Positions 1 through 7,187 of a DNA stretch of 9,558 nucleotides are shown in pieces. The translations under genes were made by a program, and so were the position numbers. The stretch comes from an uncultured Lachnospiraceae bacterium (lineage in GTDB: Bacteria; Bacillota; Clostridia; Lachnospirales; Lachnospiraceae). The stretch covers positions 1-9,558 of the forward strand of contig CAKRJK010000034.1 of NCBI GenBank assembly GCA_934351705.1, read 5' to 3'. The stretch's first letter is position 1. Every line of letters begins with the position of its first letter. The notes below the pieces were generated by a model that saw nothing but the letters and a program-made list of their open reading frames with translations, ran no database searches and was not told where the DNA came from.

Positions 1-42
1 TTAGTACATCCAAGTGCTGAAACCCTTGATTTTCCTGCATTC
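1..42. other. Short stretch downstream of lysS, unassigned
   Basis: These 42 bases follow the lysS stop. I see no terminator-like hairpin with a T-run and no complete coding segment. The stretch is too short to say whether the lysS transcript ends here or runs into another gene outside the window. Confidence 0.4.
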
Positions 43-1533
43 TTACTTATCAATAGACTTCATTGTCGGGAACAACAACACATCCCGAATCGCCGCCGAA
101 TTCGTCATAATCATCACCATACGATCAATTCCGAATCCGATTCCGCCTGTCGGAGGCATACCAAGTTCTAACGCATTCATAAAGTCTTCATCCGTCGTAT
201 TCGCCTCATCATCACCCTGAGCCAGCAACTCTTCCTGAGCCTTGAATCTCTCTCTCTGGTCAATCGGATCATTCAGCTCAGAATATGCATTTGCCATTTC
301 CCATCCGTTGATGAAGAACTCAAAACGCTCTACATACTCAGGATTCTCCGGTTTTTTCTTGGTGAGCGGAGAAATCTCAATCGGATGATCCATAACAAAG
401 GTCGGCTGGATCAAATGCTCCTCTACATATTCCTCAAAGAAGAGATTTAAGATGTCACCTTTTTTGTGACGCTCCTCAAATTCAATATGATGCTCTTTTG
501 CAACAGCTTTTGCCTCTTCTGTATCTTTAATTTCATTAAAATCTACATTTGCGTATTTTTTAACGGCATCTACCATTGTAATACGCTCAAACGGCTTCTC
601 TAAATCAATCACATGCTCGCCGTACGGAAGCTGAAGGCTTCCCACAACCTCTTTTGCCACGTGACGGTATAAATTCTCTGTCAGATCCATCATTCCGTGA
701 TAATCTGTGTATGCCTGATATAACTCCATCAGAGTAAATTCCGGATTGTGGCGTGTATCCAGGCCCTCATTACGGAATACTCGTCCGATCTCATATACTC
801 TTTCCAAACCGCCGACGATCAATCTCTTTAAGTATAACTCAAGAGAAATTCTCAGCTTTAAGTCCTCGTCTAACGCATTGAAGTGAGTCTCAAAAGGTCT
901 TGCTGCCGCTCCGCCCGCATTTGCCACAAGCATCGGTGTCTCAACCTCCATGAATCCCTCTCCGTCCAGATATTTACGGATACTGCTGATGATTTTGGAA
1001 CGTTTGATAAAGGTATCCTTTACCTCCTGATTCATGATCAGATCAACGTATCTTTGTCTGTATCGAATATCGGTATTGGTCAGTCCGTGGAATTTCTCCG
1101 GTAAAATCTGTAAACTCTTGGATAACAAGGTCACTTCTTTTGCATGGATGGAAATCTCTCCGGTTTTTGTCTTGAATACAAATCCGGTAATTCCGATCAG
1201 GTCACCGACATCAATTTTATTAAAATAATTATAGGAATCCTCTCCAATCTCGTCTCTTGCAACATAAGACTGGATGTTTCCTTTCAAATCCTGGATATTA
1301 CAAAAAGATGCTTTTCCCATAACACGTTTTTGCATCATACGTCCTGCTACGGTTACGGTCTGTTCCTCTAATGCGTCGTAATTTTCTTTAATTTCTGCAC
1401 TGTGATGTGTTACATCGAATTTTGTGATAACGAACGGATCTTTTCCGTTTTCCTGCAAATCTGCCAATTTATCATGGCGTATTTTAAGTAATTGGTTAAT
1501 ATCCTGTTCCTGTATGTTCTTTTGTTCCGCCAT
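43..1533 (-). CDS. lysS: Lysyl-tRNA synthetase, class II
   Basis: The enzyme charges tRNA-Lys with lysine, using ATP, in the cytoplasm. The protein has 496 residues, the usual length for bacterial LysS. An N-terminal OB-fold anticodon-binding part (about 55-140, with VAGRMMQKRVMGKASF) precedes a class II catalytic core. Class II motif 2 lies at 245-267 (RVYEIGRVFRNEG, then HNPEFT). The lysine-site segment EMANAYSELNDP is near 412-423, and motif 3 GIGFGIDRMVM is at 464-474. The frame is intact. The ATG is preceded by AAAGGAG with a 7-nt gap, and this ribosome site overlaps the greA stop codon. The greA stop and lysS start are only 12 bp apart, so the two are almost certainly cotranscribed from the promoter in front of greA. 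There is no room for a T-box or lysine riboswitch directly before lysS. The identification is firm. Confidence 0.98.
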   Translation of the reverse strand: MAEQKNIQEQDINQLLKIRHDKLADLQENGKDPFVITKFDVTHHSAEIKENYDALEEQTVTVAGRMMQKRVMGKASFCNIQDLKGNIQSYVARDEIGEDSYNYFNKIDVGDLIGITGFVFKTKTGEISIHAKEVTLLSKSLQILPEKFHGLTNTDIRYRQRYVDLIMNQEVKDTFIKRSKIISSIRKYLDGEGFMEVETPMLVANAGGAAARPFETHFNALDEDLKLRISLELYLKRLIVGGLERVYEIGRVFRNEGLDTRHNPEFTLMELYQAYTDYHGMMDLTENLYRHVAKEVVGSLQLPYGEHVIDLEKPFERITMVDAVKKYANVDFNEIKDTEEAKAVAKEHHIEFEERHKKGDILNLFFEEYVEEHLIQPTFVMDHPIEISPLTKKKPENPEYVERFEFFINGWEMANAYSELNDPIDQRERFKAQEELLAQGDDEANTTDEDFMNALELGMPPTGGIGFGIDRMVMIMTNSAAIRDVLLFPTMKSIDK

Positions 1534-1540
1534 TCCGAAT

Positions 1541-1547
1541 CTCCTTT
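1541..1547 (-). promoter_or_regulatory. lysS ribosome binding site overlapping the greA stop
   Basis: The minus strand reads AAAGGAG 7 nt before the lysS ATG. Its first two bases fall inside the greA TAA codon (1546-1548). This fixes the lysS start and suggests that ribosomes finishing greA help initiation on lysS. Confidence 0.8.
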
Positions 1548-2025
1548 AATTTGATCTCTGAATCTCTAATACTTTATATTTTAATTCGCCTGCCTGTGTT
1601 TCAACATTTACAACATCACCGACTTTTGCTCCGATTAAAGCACGGCCTACCGGTGACTCATTGGAAATCTTACCTTTCAGGCTGTTTGCCTCTGTGGAAC
1701 CCACCAGTTTGTATTCCATTTCCTCATCATACTCTAAATCTAAGATTTTTACGCGGCAGCCTACATTGATTTTATCCAAATCAACTTCTTCCTCGATAAC
1801 AACCTCCGCATTTTTCAAGATTTTCTCGATCTCGTCAATACGTGCCTCGATGTCTCGCTGCTCGTCTTTCGCTGCATCGTACTCGGCATTCTCGGATAAA
1901 TCTCCCTGCTCTCTCGCCTCTTTGATTTTTTGAGCAACCTCTTTACGTTTGACAACCTTTAAGTCCTGCAACTCGTTCTCTAATTTTTGTAATCCTTCGT
2001 AAGTTAATAGATTTTTCTTATCCAT
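1546..2025 (-). CDS. greA: Transcription elongation factor GreA
   Basis: GreA enters the secondary channel of RNA polymerase and stimulates cleavage of the backtracked transcript 3' end. The protein has 159 residues, matching the family's usual length of about 158. The N-terminal antiparallel coiled coil spans about 1-75. The acidic tip is GDLSENAEYD at 41-50, with Asp42 and Glu45 matching the catalytic acidic pair known from the family. The C-terminal FKBP-like domain carries the SNESPVGRALIG signature at 121-132. The ATG follows AGAAGGG by about 10 nt. The gene has its own consensus promoter at 2091-2120 and is followed 12 bp later by lysS. This greA-lysS adjacency downstream of dusB is familiar in Clostridia. 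The frame is intact and the call is secure. Confidence 0.97.
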   Translation of the reverse strand: MDKKNLLTYEGLQKLENELQDLKVVKRKEVAQKIKEAREQGDLSENAEYDAAKDEQRDIEARIDEIEKILKNAEVVIEEEVDLDKINVGCRVKILDLEYDEEMEYKLVGSTEANSLKGKISNESPVGRALIGAKVGDVVNVETQAGELKYKVLEIQRSN

Positions 2026-2090
2026 GACCGTCTTACCCTTCTTTTTTATATTTCATATTATTACGTTATCTGTTCTTTTACATTCATAGT

Positions 2091-2120
2091 ATTATACCCG
2101 TGATTGGGTAATTATGTCAA
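2091..2120 (-). promoter_or_regulatory. Consensus sigma-A-type promoter for greA-lysS
   Basis: On the minus strand TTGACA (2115-2120) and TATAAT (2091-2096) are both perfect consensus hexamers, separated by 18 bp. Transcription should start near 2084, giving a leader of about 58 nt before the greA ATG. The -35 hexamer is also the last two sense codons of dusB, and the dusB TAA begins immediately after it, so the promoter is embedded in the end of the upstream gene. No terminator hairpin lies between dusB and greA, so readthrough from dusB is also likely. Confidence 0.85.
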
Positions 2121-3074
2121 GGATTTCAGCAGTTTCGCCAAATCCTCGTAATTTTCCACCTCATTGATCATGCCTCGCAGCTTAGCGGAATTTTTGTATC
2201 CCGCAGTATACCATGCGGCGTGTTTTCGGATCTCTCTCATCCCTGTGTATTCGCCTTTAAACTCAATCTGCATCCTTGCATGACGCAGTATCATATCGAC
2301 TACTTCCTGCGGTGTCGGTTTTTCTAAAATTTCTCCCGTTTTCTCATAGTGAAGTATCCGGGAAAAAATCCACGGATTTCCCTGTGCCCCTCTTGCAATC
2401 ATCACACCGTCGCAACCGGTTTCTTCCTGTATGCGTTTCGCATCTTGCGGTGTTCTGACATCTCCGTTTCCGATCACAGGGATTGTGACCGCCTCTTTGA
2501 CCTGTCTTATGATATTCCAGTCTGCCTTTCCCGAGTAATACTGTTCTCTTGTACGTCCGTGTACTGCGACTGCTGCCGCCCCGCATTCCTGTGCGATATG
2601 TGCCATCTCCACGGCATTCGTGTGTTCCTCATCGAACCCTTTGCGGATTTTGACAGTGACCGGCTTTTTGATGGCTTTTACCGTCTTTTCTATGATCTGT
2701 CCTGACAAAATGGGATTTTTCATCAGTGCGGAGCCGTCTCCGTTATTGACCACTTTCGGAACTGGACAACCCATATTGATGTCTAAAATATCAAATGGTC
2801 TTTCCTCAATCCGCTTTGCCTGTTCGCTGATAATGTCCGCATCCGAGCCAAACAACTGCAATGACACCGGATGTTCCCGCTCGTCGATGGATAAAAGGAT
2901 TTCTGTATTTTTGTTATGATACATAATCCCTTTGGCACTAACCATTTCCATGCAGAGAAGTCCTACTCCCTGCTCTTTGCAAAGCAGGCGAAATGGCAGG
3001 TCTGTGACACCTGCCATCGGCCCTAATACCAGATTATTTTCTAATGTTACATTTCCGATCTGAAGTGTAGGCAT
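2112..3074 (-). CDS. dusB: tRNA-dihydrouridine synthase (DusB-like)
   Basis: This is a flavoenzyme that reduces specific uridines in tRNA to dihydrouridine, using FMN and NADPH. The protein has 320 residues. The FMN-binding TIM barrel begins with LGPMAGVTDLPFR (17-29). The family cysteine that acts as general acid is Cys103 in DINMGCPVPKVV. Other conserved sites are Lys142 (VKIRKG), VHGRT at 171-175, GNGDV at 202-206 and the phosphate-binding ARGAQGNPWIF at 227-237. A helical C-terminal domain follows. The ATG overlaps the coaX stop by one base (TAATG), with GGAG about 9 nt upstream, so translation is probably coupled to coaX. The dusB symbol follows family usage in Firmicutes, and the exact tRNA position modified cannot be read from sequence. 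The frame is intact. Confidence 0.95.
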   Translation of the reverse strand: MPTLQIGNVTLENNLVLGPMAGVTDLPFRLLCKEQGVGLLCMEMVSAKGIMYHNKNTEILLSIDEREHPVSLQLFGSDADIISEQAKRIEERPFDILDINMGCPVPKVVNNGDGSALMKNPILSGQIIEKTVKAIKKPVTVKIRKGFDEEHTNAVEMAHIAQECGAAAVAVHGRTREQYYSGKADWNIIRQVKEAVTIPVIGNGDVRTPQDAKRIQEETGCDGVMIARGAQGNPWIFSRILHYEKTGEILEKPTPQEVVDMILRHARMQIEFKGEYTGMREIRKHAAWYTAGYKNSAKLRGMINEVENYEDLAKLLKSLT

Positions 3075-3853
3075 TATCGTTCACTCCGATTCTGCTTTTC
3101 ATAAATCAGACGCATTCCCTGTAAATTCAAATTCGGATTATAAATGTCAATCTCGGTTGTCTCCGGTGCGATAATGTTTCCGAGACCTCCCGTTGCAACC
3201 ACCTTTAATTCTTTATCCCCAAATTCTTCTTTCATCTTGCGGATAATGTATTCTGTCTGTCCGATCTGTCCATATACCAGACCTGCCTGCATACTGCTGA
3301 TGGTTTCTTTTGCCAGAATGCTCTCCGGTTTACGAATCTCGATTTCCGGCAATTTTGCGGTGTCCTCCCAGAGTGCTTTTGCCGAAATTTTAATACCCGG
3401 TGCTGTGACACCTGCCACGAATGCCCCGTCCTTGTCAATCAGATCGTATGTTGTTGCCGTTCCAAAATCGATTACCAGGACAGGACCTCCGTAAAGACCG
3501 TATGCTGCCGCAGCGTCTACGATTCGGTCTGCACCGATTTGTTTTGGATTCTCGGTCACCACCTTGATGCCTGTCTTAATTCCCGCTTCTACGATGACCG
3601 GTCGGATGTCGTAGTATTTGATAAACGCACTTACGAGAGAATGCATCACATTCGGCACAACAGAAGAAATAATAACATCTTTGATCTCCTTCATCTCGAT
3701 GTTGCTCTGTTGAAGCATTCCCGACATGGTGACTGCATACTCATCCGATGTTCTGGAATGCTTTGTGGTCAGACGGAATGTCGTGATCAACTCCTGTTTT
3801 TCAAATACCCCTAATGTGATGTTTGTGTTTCCTACATCCACTACTAATAACAT
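3074..3853 (-). CDS. coaX: Type III pantothenate kinase
   Basis: The enzyme phosphorylates pantothenate to 4'-phosphopantothenate, the first step of CoA synthesis. Type III enzymes use a monovalent cation and are generally not feedback-inhibited by CoA. The protein has 259 residues, the usual length. It belongs to the ASKHA fold. The phosphate-binding motif DVGNTN is at 6-11, IGADR at 106-110 contains the catalytic Asp109, and a second nucleotide-binding motif, DFGTATTYD, is at 129-137, followed by [11 protein letters not shown] at 147-157. The ATG follows GAGGAG closely, and this ribosome site lies inside the last codons of the upstream small gene, whose stop is 3 bp before the coaX start. 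coaX next to birA and dusB is a recurring arrangement in Clostridia. Confidence 0.96.
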   Translation of the reverse strand: MLLVVDVGNTNITLGVFEKQELITTFRLTTKHSRTSDEYAVTMSGMLQQSNIEMKEIKDVIISSVVPNVMHSLVSAFIKYYDIRPVIVEAGIKTGIKVVTENPKQIGADRIVDAAAAYGLYGGPVLVIDFGTATTYDLIDKDGAFVAGVTAPGIKISAKALWEDTAKLPEIEIRKPESILAKETISSMQAGLVYGQIGQTEYIIRKMKEEFGDKELKVVATGGLGNIIAPETTEIDIYNPNLNLQGMRLIYEKQNRSER

Positions 3854-3856
3854 GGT

Positions 3857-4195
3857 TTACTCCTCCTCAAATTCCTCTCCTAAAAAGAATACTTTAAAAT
3901 ATATCTCCAACGCCTCCAAAAGTTCACGCTTGTCCTTTTGAAGCTGTTTGATCTTTAAAATACTTCCGATTTCATCGTACAGCAAATCTCCCTCATCCGC
4001 ATCGGTTCTGAAACTCAGATTGCCCTCTTCGTCAAATACCAGCTCTAATGTTCCTCCGATGTCCTCTGTATACAGTACACACATAATTTTGAGCTCATCT
4101 TTGATGCTCTCCGGCAGTCCCTCGAAATCTTCACTCAGATAATATTTTTTATTGTATGCACTTGAACCGCACAACACAACCTCTTCCTGATACAT
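3857..4195 (-). CDS. Small acidic protein of unknown function
   Basis: This 112-residue protein has no signal peptide, no membrane segment and no catalytic motif that I can name. It is strongly acidic and ends in EEFEEE. The N-terminus (EEVVLCGSSAYNKKYYLSEDFEGLP) and the central part (IMCVLYTEDIGGTLELVFDEEGNL) look like a conserved cytoplasmic fold. Residues about 80-100 (LKIKQLQKDKRELLEALEIYFKVFF) form a likely amphipathic helix. From memory it resembles a conserved Lachnospiraceae-type family (possibly DUF6145), but I could not check this. The gene is clearly real. It sits 29 bp after birA and 3 bp before coaX, and its last codons contain the coaX ribosome site. AAAGGAG lies 15 nt before the ATG, which is far. 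AAAAGG lies 2 nt before it, which is close. No better in-frame start exists. Confidence 0.8.
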   Translation of the reverse strand: MYQEEVVLCGSSAYNKKYYLSEDFEGLPESIKDELKIMCVLYTEDIGGTLELVFDEEGNLSFRTDADEGDLLYDEIGSILKIKQLQKDKRELLEALEIYFKVFFLGEEFEEE

Positions 4196-4224
4196 AACCT
4201 TTTGCCGTAACTCCTTTCTGTCTT

Positions 4225-5016
4225 TTAGACATATCCGTAAATTCCTCTTACGGATACCTCTCCCGATGAAACCAGCCTTGTCTCACCCTCTGCCTCTACC
4301 AGCAATTCCCCTTTGGGGGTAATTCCTCTTGCAATTCCCTCGTAGGAATGCTCTCCGTCCAATACTTTGACCGCTTGATCGCAGTTTGCCAGCTGACGAT
4401 TATATTCCTCCTGCAACGCACTCATGTCCTGTGTTTTGCAATAACTTTCATAATAGCCTTCAAATGCTTTCCAGATTGCCTCGACCAGCTCCGTTTGATC
4501 CTGTCTTGTTCCTGCCTGCAAATCAAGGGATGTCGCCGTCGCGCTGATCTCCTGCGGAAAATCTCTGTTATGTACATTGATTCCGATTCCGATGACAACA
4601 TAATGAACCTTGCCGACCTCAGCACTCATCTCCGTGAGTATCCCACAGACTTTTTTGCCCTGCACTACAATATCGTTCGGCCATTTGATCTGTGTCTTTA
4701 AACCGCTTACTTCCCTGATTCCTTCTGCTACTGCCATTGCCGCTACCAGCGTCAGCATGGAGGCATTGTCGGGTTCTATTTGCGGACGTAACAGAATACT
4801 CATGTAGATATTGTCGCCTTTCGGTGACATCCATGTTCTTCCTCTTCGTCCTTTTCCCCGTGTCTGCTCCTTAGCCAGAATCAGCGTTCCGTGTTCCGCT
4901 CCCTGCTCTGCTATCTTTTTGACATACTCATTGGTAGAATCCACACTTTCCAGACGGTAACACGGTTTTCCCGCCCAGCTTGTCCTCGATAGCCCGCTTT
5001 GTTTTTCCTGTTCCAT
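4225..5016 (-). CDS. birA: Biotin-protein ligase lacking the N-terminal DNA-binding domain
   Basis: The enzyme activates biotin as biotinyl-AMP and attaches it to a lysine of biotin carboxyl carrier domains. The protein has 263 residues. The catalytic domain begins with the SVDSTNEYVK segment (24-33). The biotin and nucleotide loop GKGRRGR is at 54-60, KWPND at 111-115, and the GKKVCGIL segment with the family lysine at 120-127. The small C-terminal SH3-like domain ends with VSSGEVSVRG. Bifunctional BirA proteins are usually about 320 residues with a winged-helix N-terminus. Here only about 20 residues precede the catalytic domain, and the argF stop lies 9 bp before the start, so no helix-turn-helix can be encoded upstream in this gene. 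It is therefore probably a monofunctional (group I) ligase, not a repressor. The start ATG has only GGGAG 14 nt upstream, so coupling to argF is likely. Confidence 0.93.
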   Translation of the reverse strand: MEQEKQSGLSRTSWAGKPCYRLESVDSTNEYVKKIAEQGAEHGTLILAKEQTRGKGRRGRTWMSPKGDNIYMSILLRPQIEPDNASMLTLVAAMAVAEGIREVSGLKTQIKWPNDIVVQGKKVCGILTEMSAEVGKVHYVVIGIGINVHNRDFPQEISATATSLDLQAGTRQDQTELVEAIWKAFEGYYESYCKTQDMSALQEEYNRQLANCDQAVKVLDGEHSYEGIARGITPKGELLVEAEGETRLVSSGEVSVRGIYGYV

Positions 5017-5025
5017 ATCTCGGTC

Positions 5026-6015
5026 TTATTCTCCCAGTGTTGCCAGCATAACCGCTTTTATCGTATGCATTCTGTTCTCTGCCTCATCAAACACAACCGA
5101 CTGCGGACTCTCGAATACTTCATCGGTAACTTCCATCTCCGATAATCCGAACTTCTCATGAATCTCCTGTCCGATTGTGGTCTTTAAATCATGGAATGCC
5201 GGCAGACAGTGCATAAAGATTGCGGTGTCTTTTGCGTAGCTCATTGCCTTTGCATTCACCTGATATGGCATCAGATCATGGATTCGCTCCTCCCACACTT
5301 CTGACGGTTCTCCCATAGATACCCATACATCCGTGTAAATTACATCTGCGTCCTTTGCTCCGTCCTCTACGCTTTCTGTAAGCGTAACACTTCCGCCTGT
5401 CTGTTTCGCCAAATCCTTACAGTAATCCACAAGCTCTTTCTCCGGGAAATATTTTTCTGAGGTACACGCCACAAAGTGCATACCTAATTTTGCACAGGTC
5501 ACCATCAGGGAATTTCCCATATTATAACGGGCATCACCCATGTATACCAATTTGATACCTTCTAATCTTCCGAATTTTTCGCGGATGGTGAGCATATCTG
5601 CCAACATCTGCGTCGGATGAAATTCATTGGTCAAACCGTTCCAAACCGGAACTCCCGCATGCTCCGCAAGTTCTTCGACGATTTCTTGTCCGTAGCCGCG
5701 ATACTCTATTCCGTCAAACATTCTTCCCAGTACACGTGCGGTATCTGCAATACTCTCTTTTTTTCCGATCTGTGATCCGGACGGATCTAAATATGTAACG
5801 TGCATTCCCAGATCATGTGCCGCTACTTCAAATGCACAGCGGGTTCTGGTGCTTGTCTTTTCAAAGATCAATGCGATATTTTTGCCTTTTAACGTATCAT
5901 GTGCAACACCTTGCTGCTTTTTTTGTTTTAACCGCTCTGCCAGATCGATCAAATGTAGAATTTCTTCCGGTTCATAATCTTTTAGTTTCAAAAAATGGTA
6001 TCCTTTTAAGTCCAT
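5026..6015 (-). CDS. argF: Ornithine carbamoyltransferase
   Basis: The enzyme makes citrulline from ornithine and carbamoyl phosphate in arginine biosynthesis, in the cytoplasm. The protein has 329 residues. The carbamoyl-phosphate site STRTR is at 55-59, HPTQ at 133-136, the ornithine loop DVWVSMGE at 229-236, and the catalytic HCLP at 269-272. The SMG loop and HCLP favour ornithine over aspartate or putrescine as acceptor. No arcA or arcC gene is nearby, so an anabolic role fits better than the arginine deiminase pathway, although the protein alone does not settle this. The ATG has a strong AGGAGGG site about 7 nt upstream. It is the first gene of the compact argF-birA run and the only arginine gene in view. 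The leader contains a GC-rich hairpin (6044-6072), and no ArgR operator is evident. Confidence 0.95.
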   Translation of the reverse strand: MDLKGYHFLKLKDYEPEEILHLIDLAERLKQKKQQGVAHDTLKGKNIALIFEKTSTRTRCAFEVAAHDLGMHVTYLDPSGSQIGKKESIADTARVLGRMFDGIEYRGYGQEIVEELAEHAGVPVWNGLTNEFHPTQMLADMLTIREKFGRLEGIKLVYMGDARYNMGNSLMVTCAKLGMHFVACTSEKYFPEKELVDYCKDLAKQTGGSVTLTESVEDGAKDADVIYTDVWVSMGEPSEVWEERIHDLMPYQVNAKAMSYAKDTAIFMHCLPAFHDLKTTIGQEIHEKFGLSEMEVTDEVFESPQSVVFDEAENRMHTIKAVMLATLGE

Positions 6016-6043
6016 AGCTTTCCCTCCTGATAAAATATCAAAC

Positions 6044-6072
6044 GGGCTGTCAGAGGAACACCCGAACAGCCC
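6044..6072 (-). terminator. Hairpin between the SPFH gene and argF (terminator or attenuator)
   Basis: GGGCTGT (6044-6050) pairs with ACAGCCC (6066-6072) around a 15-nt loop. On the minus strand the stem is followed by GTTTGATATTTTATC, a T-rich but interrupted run. The simplest reading is an intrinsic terminator for the SPFH gene, about 40 bp past its stop. A weak candidate -10 lies between that stop and the hairpin, so the stem may instead sit in the argF leader. Confidence 0.6.
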
Positions 6073-6081
6073 TTGTTTTCT

Positions 6082-6113
6082 TGTATAATACGCAATCTTA
6101 TCGGATTACTCTT
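6082..6113 (-). promoter_or_regulatory. Possible weak argF promoter
   Basis: The minus strand reads TATTAT (6085-6090), overlapping TATACA (6082-6087), just after the SPFH stop. No good -35 hexamer is present at 16-18 bp. The nearest six bases at 17 bp are AAGAGT. If used, transcription would start near 6078, ahead of the hairpin. argF may instead rely on readthrough. Confidence 0.3.
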
Positions 6114-7046
6114 TTACTCTGTGTCAGTCGGCACATCGGTTGCAACTTCCGTAATGGATTTCACCAATCCGGCTACGCTCTGTATCTCGGACGGAATAAT
6201 AATCTTTGTTGCCTTTCCGTCTGCTGCTTTTGCAAACGCCTCCAGGCTCTTGAGCTGAAGTACGGCATCGTCTGCATTTGCCTCTTTTAAGAAACGAAGA
6301 CCGTCTGCATTCGCCTGCTGAATCTTTAAGATTGCCTCTGCCTGACCTTCTGCCTCGCGTACCGTTGCCTCTTTTCTCGCCTCTGCACGAAGGATTGCTG
6401 CCTGTTTTTCTGCCTCTGCATCTAAGATTGCAGATTCCTTCTTACCTTGTGCCACAAGAATTGTGGCTGTCTTTTCACCCTCTGCTCTGGTAACTGCTTC
6501 ACGTCTTTCACGCTCTGCTTTCATCTGTTTCTCCATCGCATCCTGGATTGCCTGCGGCGGAATGATGTTCTTTAATTCCACGCGGTTTACTTTGATACCC
6601 CATGGATCTGTTGCAACATCCAAAGACGCTCTCATCTTGGTATTGATCGTCTCTCTGGATGTAAGTGTCTCATCCAGTTCCAGATCACCGATGATATTAC
6701 GCAATGTTGTGGCTGTCAGATTCTCGATCGCCATCAACGGATTGTCTACACCGTATACGAATAACTTCGGATCTGTAATCTGATAATACACAACGGTATC
6801 AATTCTCATGGTTACGTTATCCTTTGTGATCACCGGCTGCGGTGCAAAATCTACAACCTGCTCCTTTAATAATACTTTCTTTGCCACACGGTCAATAAAC
6901 GGAATCTTGAAGTGAATACCTACTCCCCATGTTGCAAGGTATCCTCCCAAACGCTCGATTACCATTGCATATGCCTGTGGTACAATTCTGATGCAGGATG
7001 CTATTATCACTAAAACAATAACACCTAGTATAATCCATACTACCAT
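6114..7046 (-). CDS. SPFH/band-7 (stomatin-like) membrane protein, QmcA type
   Basis: Proteins of this family form large membrane-bound rings and are linked to membrane microdomains and to control of membrane proteases. The exact role here is unknown. With the start chosen, the protein has 310 residues. A single N-terminal membrane anchor spans about 2-22. The band-7 domain covers about 23-180 (VPQAYAMVIERLGGY through VELKNIIPP). A long Ala/Glu/Arg-rich coiled coil runs from about 181 to 250, followed by a helical segment and an acidic tail. An upstream in-frame TTG at 7065-7067 would add 7 residues, but those codons contain AGGAGGG, the ideal ribosome site for the ATG at 7044-7046, so the ATG is the real start. 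The gene has its own spacer and hairpins on both sides, so it looks monocistronic. No NfeD-type partner gene is next to it. Confidence 0.92.
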   Translation of the reverse strand: MVVWIILGVIVLVIIASCIRIVPQAYAMVIERLGGYLATWGVGIHFKIPFIDRVAKKVLLKEQVVDFAPQPVITKDNVTMRIDTVVYYQITDPKLFVYGVDNPLMAIENLTATTLRNIIGDLELDETLTSRETINTKMRASLDVATDPWGIKVNRVELKNIIPPQAIQDAMEKQMKAERERREAVTRAEGEKTATILVAQGKKESAILDAEAEKQAAILRAEARKEATVREAEGQAEAILKIQQANADGLRFLKEANADDAVLQLKSLEAFAKAADGKATKIIIPSEIQSVAGLVKSITEVATDVPTDTE

Positions 7047-7052
7047 GTTATG

Positions 7053-7059
7053 CCCTCCT
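7053..7059 (-). promoter_or_regulatory. Ribosome binding site fixing the SPFH start
   Basis: The minus strand reads AGGAGGG, 6 nt before the ATG at 7044-7046. It lies inside the longer open frame that begins at an upstream TTG, so that longer start would place the site within the coding region. The ATG is preferred. Confidence 0.85.
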
Positions 7060-7086
7060 CTTTTCAATCATTTTCTTTTACATCTT

Positions 7087-7130
7087 ACTATATTTTTCCC
7101 ATAATTACAATAAAGAGTTACTTCTGTAAA
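7087..7130 (-). promoter_or_regulatory. Candidate promoter region for the SPFH gene
   Basis: Two overlapping options are visible on the minus strand. TTTACA (7125-7130) and TAATTA (7102-7107) are separated by 17 bp. TTTATT (7109-7114) and TATAGT (7087-7092) are separated by 16 bp. Neither is consensus and the sequence alone does not choose between them. The region is AT-rich and lies between the hydrolase terminator and the SPFH ribosome site. Confidence 0.4.
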
Positions 7131-7134
7131 CAAA

Positions 7135-7162
7135 GAAAGAATCCCGTATACGAGATTCTTTC
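7135..7162 (-). terminator. Intrinsic terminator of the cell-wall hydrolase gene
   Basis: GAAAGAATC (7135-7143) and GATTCTTTC (7154-7162) form a perfect 9-bp stem. Inside it are one mismatch and two more CG pairs closing a tetraloop. On the minus strand the stem begins 25 bp after the hydrolase stop and is followed by TTTGTTTAC, a short T-run. The stem is AT-rich but regular. Confidence 0.75.
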
Positions 7163-7187
7163 CCTAACTTCTTGTTTCTATTCATTT

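Noticed and set aside
1..42. Possible start of another gene or an integration site downstream of lysS.
   Set aside because: Only 42 bases are available, with no diagnostic motif, so any assignment would be a guess.
883..1371. Plus-strand open frames opposite lysS, and similar ones opposite greA, dusB, coaX, argF, the SPFH gene and pgi.
   Set aside because: They overlap strongly supported minus-strand genes, resemble no known family and carry no convincing ribosome sites. They are antisense shadows.
2026..2111. Possible riboswitch or terminator between dusB and greA.
   Set aside because: The 86-bp gap is AT-rich and taken up by a promoter and short leader. I see no stable stem or conserved aptamer pattern.
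6016..6113. Searched the argF leader for an ArgR box or T-box riboswitch.
   Set aside because: No match to the ArgR consensus is visible, and the 98-bp gap lacks the length and conserved elements of a T-box.
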